Source of the DNA: DASQFQ01 sp963802905
GTDB taxonomy: Bacteria; Actinomycetota; Thermoleophilia; Solirubrobacterales; Solirubrobacteraceae
NCBI GenBank assembly: GCA_963802905.1
Contig: CAWDKH010000008.1
Coordinates: forward strand, 186,001-250,000
Direction: 5' to 3'
DNA: 64,000 nt
The notes beneath the pieces are model-generated. The model saw nothing but the letters and a program-made list of their open reading frames with translations. It did no database searches and was not told where the DNA came from. This document shows positions 16,932 through 25,384 of the stretch, piece after piece. The position numbers and the translations under genes were made by a program. Numbering within the stretch: position 1 is the first letter of the stretch; each line of letters opens with the position of its first letter.

Positions 16932-16951
16932 GCGGCTAGGGTACTGGCGTC
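16932..16951. promoter_or_regulatory. Shared bidirectional -10 block
   Basis: In a 20-bp gap between divergent starts, TAGGGTA (16937-16943) reads TAGGGT on + (9 nt before GTG 16952) and TACCCT on - (6 nt before GTG 16931). Both transcripts would be leaderless. Confidence 0.5.
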
Positions 16952-17692
16952 GTGTACTACCGAGACTTCCTGGGCCGCATCCACGAGCTGCTCGAGCCGC
17001 CGACCTACCTGGAGATCGGCGTCCGCAACGGCGACAGCCTCGCGCTCGCCCGTTCACCCTCGATCGGGATCGACCCCGCCTACAACCTCAAGGTCGCACC
17101 GCCGCCGCGAGCCAAGCTGTTCCCGGTCACGAGCGACGACTTCTTCGAGCGCTCCGAGCCGCTGATGACGTTCGAGGGCCGCCGCGTCGGCTTCTCGTTC
17201 ATCGACGGCATGCACCTCTCCGAGTTCGCGCTGCGCGACTTCGTCAACGTCGAGCGCCACGCGGACTGGACCGCGGCGATCGTCTTCGACGACATCCTCC
17301 CGCGCGACATCCCGGAGGCCAACCGCGACCGCACGACCCACCAGTGGACGGGCGACGTCTACAAGGTGCTCGAGGTGATCGAGGAGCACCGGCCCGACCT
17401 GATCGTCCTGCGTATCGGCACCGAGCCGACCGGGCTGGGGCTCGTGCTCGGGCTCGACCCCGACTCGACCGTGCTCGCCGACCGGCTCGACGCGATCACC
17501 GACGCGATCGTCCAGCCCGACCCGCAGCCGGTGCCGGAGTCGGTGTTCGAGCGGCGCGGCGTGATCGAGCCCGACGCGGTGCTGGGCGCGTCGTTCTGGG
17601 GCGTCATGCGCGACCTGCGCGAGCGCGGCGTCAGCCGCGACGAGGGCCTGCCGGTCCTACGCGCCGCGGTCGAGCGGGACTTCGGCCTCTAG
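16952..17692 (+). CDS. Class I SAM-dependent methyltransferase (Methyltransf_24-like)
   Basis: A 246-residue protein. Motif I is TYLEIGVRNGDSL, and the post-I acid is GIDPAYNL. SFIDGMHLSEFALRDFVNVE and AAIVFDDILPRDIPEANRDR are typical of the cephalosporin-hydroxylase/Methyltransf_24 group found in glycan and antibiotic clusters. The gene is divergent from the GT4 across 20 bp and lies inside the polymer island, so O-methylation of a sugar is a reasonable guess; the substrate is not shown by sequence. The start is GTG 16952 with no Shine-Dalgarno. Confidence 0.82.
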   Translation: MYYRDFLGRIHELLEPPTYLEIGVRNGDSLALARSPSIGIDPAYNLKVAPPPRAKLFPVTSDDFFERSEPLMTFEGRRVGFSFIDGMHLSEFALRDFVNVERHADWTAAIVFDDILPRDIPEANRDRTTHQWTGDVYKVLEVIEEHRPDLIVLRIGTEPTGLGLVLGLDPDSTVLADRLDAITDAIVQPDPQPVPESVFERRGVIEPDAVLGASFWGVMRDLRERGVSRDEGLPVLRAAVERDFGL

Positions 17693-17762
17693 CGGTCCCT
17701 CTCGTGACCGTCGGCTCGAAAGGGCGTGCGGCGGCGCCGACAGGCAAGGACGCAGACCCGCA

Positions 17763-17781
17763 GGAATGCCTCTGGCATTTC
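17763..17781. terminator. Short hairpin between convergent genes
   Basis: GGAATGCC-TCT-GGCATTTC pairs as an 8-bp stem with one G-T pair, in the 128-bp gap between the methyltransferase and the sulfotransferase. No other feature was seen in that gap. Confidence 0.3.
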
Positions 17782-17820
17782 AAGTGGTCGAGGACGCAGC
17801 ATGTCGGTGATCGACGTGCG

Positions 17821-18699
17821 TCATTTCGAGTCGAGGGTCGCGGGAGGGGCCGCTAGGTAGCCCCACTTCACGCACATCTCGCGCAGCGCGGGCGGGATCT
17901 CCTCGAGCGGCGGCGGCGGCTCGGGCTGCTGGATCGAGCCGGACTTGATCTTCTCGTTCCAGTCACCGAGGCCGGACTTGTAGCGCCCGTGGTCGAACTG
18001 GCCGTACTCGAGCATCCCTTCCTCGTACGGGATGCCGAGGAACGAGCAGATGCCGCGCAACTCGCGCTCCGGGTCGGCGGTCAGGTCCTCGTAGCGGACG
18101 GTGTGGCCGTCGTAGGTCTGGCGCGCCGCCTCCACCGCCTCGACGTAGCGACGGATCAGCTCGGCGTTCTTGTCGGCGTCATCGTCCGCGCCCTCGCCCT
18201 TGTATGCCTGCCGCGAGCGCGCGATCGCGCCCGGGTGGCGGAGCAGGTAGATGAAGCGCGCGTCGGGCCACGCCTCGCGCAGGCGGTCGACGATGAAGAC
18301 GTTGTTGGGCGTCTTGTCGGCGATGATCGCCTTGCCGCTGGCAGCGAGCTCGCGGTGCAGGATGCGGTCCCACAGCAGGTACTCGGCGGCGCGCGCGTCG
18401 AGGCCCAGCTCCTTCATCGAGCGCTCCGACCACTTCTGGTCGAAGTTCACGGAGACGTAGCGCAGGTGCAGCTCGTGCGGCGAGCGGATCTGCGAGTGGC
18501 TGTCAAGCAGCACGCGCAGCAGCGTCGAGCCCGAGCGCAGCGTGCAGATCACGAACACCGGCGCCTCGACGAGCCGGTCGCCGGCGCGCAGCTTGCCGAC
18601 GCGGGCGCGCTTCGGAGGGGCGGGCTTCGTCCCCTGCTTCTGGAGCTGGTAGCCGGTCGCGCGGGTGAGCGCGCCGTTGAGCGTCTCCTTCCAGGTCAC
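17821..18699 (-). CDS. Sulfotransferase family protein
   Basis: A 292-residue protein. The 5'-phosphosulfate loop is TLRSGSTLLRVLLDSH, and the 3'-phosphate-binding segment is FIYLLRHPGAIARSR, the two PAPS-binding hallmarks; ADKTPNNVFIVDRL and YEDLTADPERELRGICSFLG are also conserved. It starts at GTG 18699, 8 nt after TAAAGT and without a Shine-Dalgarno. It is soluble and cytoplasmic. In a glycan island it probably sulfates a sugar or lipid-linked sugar of the exported polymer. Its promoter region is shared with the divergent RNase-like gene. Confidence 0.9.
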   Translation of the reverse strand: MTWKETLNGALTRATGYQLQKQGTKPAPPKRARVGKLRAGDRLVEAPVFVICTLRSGSTLLRVLLDSHSQIRSPHELHLRYVSVNFDQKWSERSMKELGLDARAAEYLLWDRILHRELAASGKAIIADKTPNNVFIVDRLREAWPDARFIYLLRHPGAIARSRQAYKGEGADDDADKNAELIRRYVEAVEAARQTYDGHTVRYEDLTADPERELRGICSFLGIPYEEGMLEYGQFDHGRYKSGLGDWNEKIKSGSIQQPEPPPPLEEIPPALREMCVKWGYLAAPPATLDSK

Positions 18700-18735
18700 G
18701 CGCGGTGACTTTAGCTCGCGACCACTCAAGAACCC

Positions 18736-18765
18736 TTGCGGGCGGCGTCGGGGATCGCGTACGGT
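18736..18765 (+). promoter_or_regulatory. Promoter of the LQRxAGN-RNase-like gene
   Basis: TTGCGG (18736-18741), 18 bp, TACGGT (18760-18765), then 9 nt to ATG 18775. There is no Shine-Dalgarno. Confidence 0.45.
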
Positions 18766-18774
18766 GGCGCGGGG

Positions 18775-19416
18775 ATGGAGCGGATCCACGTCACGCGCGC
18801 GGAGCGGCTGGCTCGGGCCGGTACCGCGACCCGGCGCGAGCCCGCCGCGGCGGTGCTCGCGCTGCAGCGGATGGCGGGCAACCGGGCGGTCGGCCACCTG
18901 CTGCGCTGCAAGGACAAGAAGGACAAGCCCAAGCGGAAGAGCCCCGCGCAGCTGCAGGCCGAGCAGATGGCGCAGAAAGCCGCGCCGAACCAGACGCAGA
19001 TCTCGTTCGCGCACCTCCCGGCCGACGCTCAGCACGCGCTCCGCGAGATCATCGCCGGCCGCCCGGGACCGTTCCTGCGCCCGAACGACGGCAAGCACTC
19101 CACCGACCCCGAGACCGGCCTTGCGAAGCAGCCGGGCATCGGCGTCCGCGAGTACCACACGGTGCCCTACAACGAGTCCTACCGGCTCGTCGTCCGCACC
19201 AAGGGCCAGGACAAGTCCGCGTACTGGGACGCCAAGCACACGGCCGGGACCTACACCTACCACCGGATCACCGGCGTGCCGTGGCCGGCAGCCGCGCCGC
19301 CGCCGGCGCCGGCGCCCGCACCGGCGCCGGCCCCCGCCCCCGCCCCGGCACCCGCGCCCGTCCCGGTGCCGGCCGGCCCGCTGCCGGCTGCAGTGGACGA
19401 CTGGGAGAGCCTCTAG
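18775..19416 (+). CDS. Putative guanyl-RNase-like (RNase Sa/N1 type) protein with LQRxAGN motif
   Basis: A 213-residue protein in three parts. Residues 30-39 read LQRMAGNRAV, the motif recurring at the N-termini of actinobacterial proteins associated with extracellular contractile injection systems. Residues about 75-167 resemble microbial guanyl ribonucleases: ISFAHLPADAQHALREI, then R-E126-Y-H-T-V-P (general base Glu), Y-R137-L-V-V (phosphate-binding Arg) and A-K-H155 (general acid His). Residues 171-200 are a Pro-Ala repeat, followed by a short acidic tail. No signal peptide and no barstar-like immunity gene is adjacent. It interrupts a glycan cluster. RNase activity is inferred from residue pattern only. 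Confidence 0.6.
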   Translation: MERIHVTRAERLARAGTATRREPAAAVLALQRMAGNRAVGHLLRCKDKKDKPKRKSPAQLQAEQMAQKAAPNQTQISFAHLPADAQHALREIIAGRPGPFLRPNDGKHSTDPETGLAKQPGIGVREYHTVPYNESYRLVVRTKGQDKSAYWDAKHTAGTYTYHRITGVPWPAAAPPPAPAPAPAPAPAPAPAPAPVPVPAGPLPAAVDDWESL

Positions 19417-19448
19417 GAAACCGCGGGCACCTTGTACCGTGCCCGCGC

Positions 19449-20718
19449 GTGATCCTCCGAGTGAAGCGTTTCACCGCCCGCGTCGATCCGCGGCGTGCTG
19501 CTGCGCGCCGTCCGCGTGCCCGGCTCGCGAGGCATGGCGGCGACCGGCGCCTGATCATCGTGCTGTGGACCGCCTGGAACATGGGCGGGACGATCCGCGC
19601 CGCGTTCAACCTCGCCGAGTACATGCAGGCGCGCGGCTGGCGAGGTCGAGATCATCAGCGGCTACCGCGACCGCGACGAGCCGTTCTTCGGCTCGTTCCC
19701 GGCCGGCGTGCCCGTGCACGACCTCGACGACCGGCGCAAGGGGGGACCGCGGCCCCGCGGCGTGTCCGCAAGCTGCTGCGCAAGCTGCCGAGCGTGCTCA
19801 TGCCCGCCGCCGACCGCGCCGCGACGGGCTTCAACGTGTGGACCGACATCCAGCTCGTCCGCCGGCTGCGCGGCCGCGCCGGGATCCTCGTCGGCACCCG
19901 CCCGGGCGTGAACCTGATGCTCGCCCGCCTGCGCGCGCCGGGCCTGAAGACGATCGGGCTCGAGCAGATGAACCTGAGCAAGCACAACAGGGCGCTGCGC
20001 AAGCCGATGCGCAGGCTGTACCCGCAGCTCGACGCGTTCGTGGTGCTGACCGAGCAGGACCGCGAGCACTACGGCCGCGTGCTCAAGGGCGAGGCGCCGC
20101 CGCTGCACGTCATCCCCAACACCGTGCGGCCGCTGCCCGGCGCCAAGGCCGACCTCGCCGCCAAGACCGTCTACTCCGCCGGGCGCTTCCGCTACCAGAA
20201 GGGCTTCGAGCTGCTGATCCCCGCCTGGGAGGCGACCGCGAGGGCGCACCCCGACTGGACGCTGCGGCTGCGCGGCCGCGGGCACCTCGAGAGCCGCTAC
20301 CGCGGCCTGATCGAGACAGCACGGGCTCGAGGACTCGGTGGTCATCGAGGGCCCGGCGGAGGACATCGGCTCCGACATGGCGGACTCGGCGGTGTTCGTG
20401 CTCTCCTCGCGCTTCGAGGGCTTCCCGCTGATCCTGCTCGAGGCGATGAGCAAGGGCATGGGGATCGTGTCGTTCGACTGCCCGACCGGGCCGGCGGACA
20501 TCGTCGACGACCACCGCAACGGGCTGCTCGTCCCGCACGAGGACGTCGAGGGCCTGTCGCGGGCGATCCGCGAGATCGTCGAGGACGAGGAGCTGCGGCG
20601 GCGCATGGCGGCCGAGGCGATCGGCACGGCCGAGCAGTACACGATCGAGGCGATCGGCCCGCGCTGGGTGGAGCTGCTGGAAGGGCTCAGCCGGCCGAGC
20701 CGGCCTGCGTCTTCCTGA
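19449..20718 (+). pseudogene. Family 4 glycosyltransferase, frame broken three times (possibly sequencing errors)
   Basis: The reading frame starts at GTG 19449, 8 nt after TACCGT. Frame one gives LWTAWNMGGTIRAAFNLAE; near 19642 it shifts for about 110 bp (EVEIISGYRDRDEPFFGSF), returns near 19760 (VRKLLRKLPSVL), and shifts again near 20325 (DSVVIEGPAEDIG). Joined, the product is about 420 residues with GRFRYQKGFELLIPAW, SSRFEGFPLILLEAMSKGMG and NGLLVPHEDVEGL, a full GT-B retaining enzyme very like the one at 15030-16931. All segments keep conserved residues, which argues for base-call errors. It converges with the GT2 gene with a 32-bp overlap. Confidence 0.7.
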
Positions 20719-22218
20719 ACACGCGCGCGACGCCCGGGAAGCGCCGGGCGACGTCACCGCGCGGCGTCGGCGGCAGCGCGCGGCCGTCCTTGGTGATCGT
20801 CACGACGAGCGGCACGCGCAGCGGGCGGCGGCCGCGCATGGCGGGCACCCCGACGGGAGCGAAGCCCGCGACCGCCGCGGTCACGCCGACCGTCCACTCG
20901 CCGTTGCGCAGGTTGGCCTTGGCGATCGTGACGCGCGGCTGCAGGCGTGCCCGCGCGGTGACCACCGGCGTGCCGTCTTCGATCCGCGTCTCGGTGTCCG
21001 TGCGGAGGGAGAACTCGGTGCCGTCGCGGGCCGACCAGATCAGGACGTCGGCGTAGCTGCGATCGATGGCGTCGGTGACGTCGCGCTCCTCGGGCGTCAG
21101 GTGCCCGGCGAGCGCCGCGGGCGGCGTCCACAGCACCCGCTCGCCGTCCTGCTCGAAGGCGAGGCCGGCGATCCGCGCCTCGATGACCATCCCGACCGCC
21201 TCTTCCTCCTCGGGCTCGAGCTCGAGCGACGGTCGCCTCCGTCTCGAGCCCGCCCTCGTAGGTGGCGAGGGCGTCGAGGCCCTCGTAGTCGCCGGCCCGC
21301 AGCAGGTGCGAGCGGATGCGGGCGTTGAAGGCGAGGTACTCGTCGACCTCGTCGCCCCAGCGCTCGAGCGCGAGCTTGCGGACCTCCTCGTACAGCGGCC
21401 GCTTGAACTCCGGGGCGCGCTCGAGGAAGTTGCGGCCGCCGACGCGGCCGAGCATCTTGCCGCGGTACCAGTGCGAGCGCACGCGGTCGCGCAGCGGGCC
21501 GGGCTCCATGTGCTCGTCGATCAGGTCGAGCACCTCGCGGACGTTCTCGTAGTAGCCGACCGGCTCGAGCTCCTCGTAGGACGCGTTGCTGTCCGTCTCG
21601 CGCAGCACCCAGTGGTAACAGGGGTAGCCGGCCAGCACGGAGATGCTGCGCGCGTGGAAGTAGGCGTGCATCGTGAACACGTGGTCCTCGAGCCGGCGGC
21701 GGCCCTCGGGGAAGCGGATGCCGTGCTCGTCGAGCAGCGACTTGCGGAACAGCTTGTGCGGCGTCAGCAGCCGCACGAGCGGCGCCCACTCGAGCGTGAC
21801 GTCCTGGCGGTCGCGCTTGAACACCGAGCGAGCGACGAACTTGCCCTCGCCCACGACCTTGCCGATCACGATGTCGGCCTCGTCGCGCAGCGCGCGGTTG
21901 TACATCCGCTTGAGCGCGCCCTTGCCGAGCCAGTCGTCGTTGTCGACGAAGTAGACGAACTCGCCGCGGGCCATCTCGATGCCGAGGTTGCGCGGCTTCC
22001 CGGGCCAGCCGGAGTTGGGGATGTGCTCGACGCGGACGTTGTCGTGCTCAGCCGCGAGCGCGTCGAGCCGCGCCGGCGTCTCGTCGGTCGATCCGTCGTC
22101 CACGAAGATCAGCTCGTACTCCTCGGACGGCAGCGATTGGCCGAGAAGTGAGTCGATGCATTCGTCGATATTGGCGCCCGGGTTGTAGACCGGAACGATC
22201 ACGCTGACTTTCAGCACC
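20687..22218 (-). CDS. Family 2 glycosyltransferase (about 510 aa), frame broken near 21225
   Basis: The start GTG 22218 (MLKVSVIVPVYNPG) follows TAGCGT by 7 nt. The GT-A core has FVDDGSTDETPARL, NSGWPGKPRNLGIEMARGE and YFVDNDDWLGKGAL (DxD-like), as in CpsJ/teichoic-type GT2 enzymes. After residue about 330 the frame shifts by one base near 21225; the other frame continues MVIEARIAGLAFEQDG to a beta-rich C-terminal domain ending at 20687. That C-domain resembles the non-catalytic beta-domains of poly-ribitol/glycerol phosphate-related transferases. The acceptor is unknown; context suggests the surface polymer. Confidence 0.78.
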
Positions 22219-22263
22219 CACTTCACGCTACAGCCGATCGCCCTGAACGCCGATGCACCTCGT

Positions 22264-23349
22264 GTGAAGACAGGGATCTCGGATCCGCTCGGAGGCAGCT
22301 CGCCCGACGCCGGGACGCGCGCCAAGACGCGACTCCGCCTCTCGGGTGCGCTCATGCTGGGCGTCGGCGCGGTCACGCTCGCGGCCGTCCTCACCGCGCC
22401 CGACCCGGATCCCTCCGATCACCGCTCGCTGCTGACCTGTGCGGCGATCTTCGCCCTGGTGGCCACGATCCTCGCCGTCTGGCGGTCTGCGCCCGACGTC
22501 GTCCTGCACCTGATCTGCCCGCTCGGCACGGTCGCCACGTCGGTCGCGATGGGCCTCGCCGAGCCGGTCGGGCTGACCCCGATCTTCTACCTGCTGCCGA
22601 TGCTGCTGGCCGGCTACTTCCTCCCCCGCGCCGAGATCGGCGCGAACTTCCTGTTCGCGCTGCTGTGCTGCGGGATCACCCTGGCGTACTGGGTCGATCC
22701 GGGGCTGCGGCTGGCGATGTTCATGGCCGTCGCGCTGATCACCGGGCTCGTCAGCGGCGTCGTGCTGGCGCTGCGCGAGCAGATCCGCGTGCTCGTGAAC
22801 CGGCTCGGCGAGCTCGCCATCCACGACTCGCTGACCGGCGCGCTCAACCGCGGGGCGTTCGAGCAGCGGCTCGAGGCCGAGCTCGCGCGGACCGACCGGG
22901 TGGCGGCGCCGTGCGCGCTCGTCGTCCTCGACGTCGACCACTTCAAGCGCATCAACGACACGCGCGGCCATGCCGCAGGCGACGCCGCGCTGCGCGCGCT
23001 CGCGCTCGCGGTGACGCGCGCCAAGCGCCGCTCGGACATCTTCGGCCGCATCGGCGGCGAGGAGTTCGCGGTCGTGCTGCCCGACACCGGCCTCGTCGGC
23101 GCCACGACGTTCGCGGAGAAGCTGCGCGAGTCGCTGCCGGCGACGATGGGCGAGGTCACCGTCAGCTTCGGCGTCACCGACGCCCGCACCGCCGGGCGCA
23201 CCGTGCGCGGGATGCTCCACAGCGCCGACGTCGCGCTCTACGACGCCAAGCGCAAGGGCCGCAACCGCGTCGTGACCGCGGACGGCCAGCGCGCATGGGG
23301 CCGCGGGGACGAGGGCATCGTCCCGTTCGCCGTCGCCGCCCGCCGCTGA
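22264..23349 (+). CDS. Membrane diguanylate cyclase (GGDEF domain)
   Basis: A 361-residue protein. Residues about 28-180 hold five to six hydrophobic segments forming a membrane sensor of no recognised type. The GGDEF domain (about 190-345) has DSLTGALNRGAFEQRL, DVDHFKRINDTRGHAAGD and the active-site R-I-G-G-E-E-F, so it should make cyclic di-GMP. There is no RxxD inhibitory site four residues upstream of GGEEF that I can see. The start at GTG 22264 is divergent from the GT2 gene. No EAL or PilZ partner lies in the window. Confidence 0.9.
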   Translation: MKTGISDPLGGSSPDAGTRAKTRLRLSGALMLGVGAVTLAAVLTAPDPDPSDHRSLLTCAAIFALVATILAVWRSAPDVVLHLICPLGTVATSVAMGLAEPVGLTPIFYLLPMLLAGYFLPRAEIGANFLFALLCCGITLAYWVDPGLRLAMFMAVALITGLVSGVVLALREQIRVLVNRLGELAIHDSLTGALNRGAFEQRLEAELARTDRVAAPCALVVLDVDHFKRINDTRGHAAGDAALRALALAVTRAKRRSDIFGRIGGEEFAVVLPDTGLVGATTFAEKLRESLPATMGEVTVSFGVTDARTAGRTVRGMLHSADVALYDAKRKGRNRVVTADGQRAWGRGDEGIVPFAVAARR

Positions 23350-23368
23350 CCTTCGCGACACTACGGCG

Positions 23369-24145
23369 GTGGCCACGGTCTCCGTCACGTTCGACAACCT
23401 CGGCGAGGCCGCCGAGCTCGAGCGCGGCACGTGGCCGGAGGACCAGCCGCTGGGGCAGCACTTCAGCGTCCGCGAGGCGCTGCCGGAGCTGCTCTCGCTG
23501 CTGGCACGCGAGGACCTGCGCGCGACGTTCTTCGTCGAGGGCCTCAACGGCCAGCTCTACCCGGAGGCGCTCCAGGGCCTGCGCGCGGCCGGGCACGAGG
23601 TCGCCTGCCACGGCTGGCGCCACGAGCCGTGGCACGAGGTCTCCGACGAGGCCGAGCGCCTGGCGCGGGCGCGCGACGCGCTCGGCGGCCCGATCGGCTT
23701 CCGCCCGCCCGGCGGGCGGCTGAACGAGCGCACGCCGGAGATCCTCGGCGAGCTCGGCTACCGCTACTGCTCGCCGGCCGGCTCGCGCGCGGGCCGGCTC
23801 GACGGGATCGCCGTGCTGCCGTTCCGCTGGGAGCTGATCGACGCCTACTACTACGTGCCGCACTTCGGTCCGCTGCGGGAGCGCAACGGCGACTCCGAGG
23901 CGCCGATGGAGCCGGCCGTCGTGCGGGAGCGCATGCTGGCGGCGCTCGACGCCCACGACGAGGGCCACCTCGTGCTGCTCTTCCACCCGTTCCTGCTCAG
24001 CGCCGGGCCGGACGCGCTCGCGGTCGTCTCCGACGTGCTCGCGCGCGCCGCCGAGTTCCGCTGCCTGCGGATGGACGAGGCCGCCGCCGCGCTGCCCGAG
24101 GACGCCGGGCCGCCCGAGCTCGACGACACGAGCTGGGACGCCTAA
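23369..24145 (+). CDS. Polysaccharide deacetylase (NodB-fold) family protein
   Basis: A 258-residue protein with NodB motifs: VSVTFDNLGEA (first Asp kept, the second metal/base position is Asn instead of Asp), ACHGWRHEPWHE (the HxxxH metal pair), GFRPPGGRLN and LVLLFHPFLL. The TFDN variant and the acidic C-terminus suggest the PuuE/allantoinase-like or other amide-hydrolysing branch as alternatives to sugar deacetylation. There is no signal peptide. It starts at GTG 23369, 19 bp after the GGDEF gene, in the same direction, so co-transcription is likely. Confidence 0.83.
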   Translation: MATVSVTFDNLGEAAELERGTWPEDQPLGQHFSVREALPELLSLLAREDLRATFFVEGLNGQLYPEALQGLRAAGHEVACHGWRHEPWHEVSDEAERLARARDALGGPIGFRPPGGRLNERTPEILGELGYRYCSPAGSRAGRLDGIAVLPFRWELIDAYYYVPHFGPLRERNGDSEAPMEPAVVRERMLAALDAHDEGHLVLLFHPFLLSAGPDALAVVSDVLARAAEFRCLRMDEAAAALPEDAGPPELDDTSWDA

Positions 24146-24164
24146 TCGCGCTAACGTAGCAAAA

Positions 24165-24479
24165 ATGTTACCGAGCAAAGGCGACCCGTTCGACGCGCTG
24201 GGCGACCCCCACCGGCGGGCGATCGTCGAGCAGCTCCGCGCCGGCGACCGCTCGGTCCGCGAGCTCGCCGACCAGCTGCCGATCAGCCGCCCCGCCGTCT
24301 CCCGGCACCTGCGGCTGCTCAAGGAGGCCGGCCTCGTCACCGACCGCGCCGAGGGCACGCGGCGGCTCTACCGCCTGCACGACGAGGGCGTCGACGCGGT
24401 GCGCGCCTACCTCGAGGGCGTCTGGGGCGAGGCGAGCGCGCGCTTCACGATCGCGGCCGAGAACCTGCGCGAGGACTGA
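24165..24479 (+). CDS. ArsR/SmtB family transcriptional regulator
   Basis: A 104-residue winged-helix regulator. DALGDPHRRAIVEQLRAG, VRELADQLPISRPAVSRHLRLLKEAGLV and EGTRRLYRL are the canonical HTH and wing. There are no metal-binding Cys clusters, so it belongs to the non-metal group usually paired with AHSA1-domain proteins. ATG 24165 lies 7 nt after TAACGT (24152-24157), a leaderless arrangement. Its stop overlaps the next start (TGATG). Confidence 0.93.
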   Translation: MLPSKGDPFDALGDPHRRAIVEQLRAGDRSVRELADQLPISRPAVSRHLRLLKEAGLVTDRAEGTRRLYRLHDEGVDAVRAYLEGVWGEASARFTIAAENLRED

Positions 24480-24907
24480 TGGAGCCACTCGAGCTCGCCT
24501 TCACGGTCGGCTGTCCGCCCGCGCAGGCGTTCGCGGTCTGGACCGAGCGCACGTCGCTGTGGTGGCCGAAGAGCCACTCCGTGTCCGCCGACCCGGAGCT
24601 GACCGTGACGTTCGAGCCGCGCGAGGGCGGCCGCGTCTACGAGCGCACCCCGGCCGGCGAGGAGCACGACTGGGGCGAGGTCCTCGAATGGGACCCGCCG
24701 CGCCGCCTCGCCTACCGCTGGCACCTGCGCCAGGACCGCGAGGACGCCACCCGCGTCGAGATCTCCTTCGCCCCCGCCGGCGACGGCACCGCGGTCACGA
24801 TCGTCCACAGCGACTGGCAGCGCCTCGGGCAGCGCGAGCGCAACGAGCGCGGGTGGGCCGGGCTGCTCCCGCATTACGTGCGCGCGGTGGACGAACTGCG
24901 GCATTGA
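24479..24907 (+). CDS. SRPBCC/AHSA1-domain protein
   Basis: A 142-residue START-like protein: an N-terminal strand LELAFTVGCPPAQAFAVWTE, the central ITVEFEPREGGRVYE-like block (TVTFEPREGGRVYE), GEVLEWDPPRRLAYRW, and the C-terminal helix WAGLLPHYVRAVDEL. This is the usual partner of ArsR-type regulators and likely binds a hydrophobic ligand. It is translationally coupled to the ArsR gene. The last five codons and stop form the left arm of a 16-bp inverted repeat with sequence 94 bp downstream. Confidence 0.9.
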   Translation: MEPLELAFTVGCPPAQAFAVWTERTSLWWPKSHSVSADPELTVTFEPREGGRVYERTPAGEEHDWGEVLEWDPPRRLAYRWHLRQDREDATRVEISFAPAGDGTAVTIVHSDWQRLGQRERNERGWAGLLPHYVRAVDELRH

Positions 24908-25019
24908 GGAGAAGGGTTCGGGTCGACGGATCGAGGCTGCACTCGACCACCTATACGGTGGTCAATCGCAGGGTCGATCGCTGCCGGGCCAATCGGACCC
25001 TCCCCTCAATGCCGCAGTT
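24894..25019 (+). repeat. 16-bp perfect inverted repeat with nested 19-nt palindrome
   Basis: AACTGCGGCATTGAGG (24894-24909, containing the AHSA1 stop) is the exact reverse complement of 25004-25019. The 94-nt interior holds GACCACC-TATAC-GGTGGTC (24945-24963), another perfect stem. Together they can fold into a branched structure at the 3' end of the ArsR/AHSA1 transcript. The 406-bp stretch 24908-25313 otherwise holds only a doubtful small ORF and a terminator-like hairpin. Confidence 0.6.
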
Positions 25020-25103
25020 GGACGGCCGGTCCAGCCGGGCCGCCCACATTCGCTCCACCCGGCCGGTAGGAACCGGCGCGCGGGCGCGGTTGCATCGAGC
25101 CGC

Positions 25104-25247
25104 ATGGAGAAACCCAAGCTGACTGCTCCGCCCACGCACCGCCGCTACCCGCGCGGATCGCCGAAGCCCACCGACGACTCGAAGGCCGAGACGACGCGGA
25201 GATGGCCGCGCGCGGTCTCGGATCGCCGCGTCTTCCCGCGCGGCTGA
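25104..25247 (+). CDS. Doubtful small basic ORF, 47 aa
   Basis: ATG 25104 to TGA 25247 encodes a 47-residue basic, Pro/Arg-rich peptide (MEKPKLTAPPTHRRYPRG...). A strong hairpin begins 8 bp after the stop, which is the main support. No Shine-Dalgarno or clear promoter is visible, and composition is near background for this genome. It may be non-coding RNA or nothing. Confidence 0.2.
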   Translation: MEKPKLTAPPTHRRYPRGSPKPTDDSKAETTRRWPRAVSDRRVFPRG

Positions 25248-25254
25248 GCCGGGT

Positions 25255-25297
25255 GGGCGTGCGCGAGCGTTCGTCCCAAGCAATCTCGCGCACGCCC
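25255..25297. terminator. Strong hairpin, likely terminator
   Basis: GGGCGTGCGCGAG (25255-25267) pairs perfectly with CTCGCGCACGCCC (25285-25297): 13 bp, 17-nt loop, no U tract. It lies in the convergent region upstream of the PAS-LuxR stop. Confidence 0.5.
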
Positions 25298-25384
25298 GAT
25301 CCCGAGTTCCCCCTCACCCGGCCTTCAGAGATAGTCGGCGCCCGAACGCGCCACGTCGATACCGCAGATGCGTGATCTGGGGTT

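Noticed and set aside
17700..17820. Possible small RNA between methyltransferase and sulfotransferase genes
   Set aside because: Only a short 8-bp hairpin is visible; no promoter-like pair and no second structural element.
19285..19375. GCGCCG/CCGGCG simple repeat
   Set aside because: In-frame Pro-Ala linker of the RNase-like protein.
25006..25317. Leftward 103-codon ORF ending in QLRH, like the AHSA1 C-terminus
   Set aside because: The similarity comes from the 16-bp inverted repeat; the rest of the ORF has no protein-like features.
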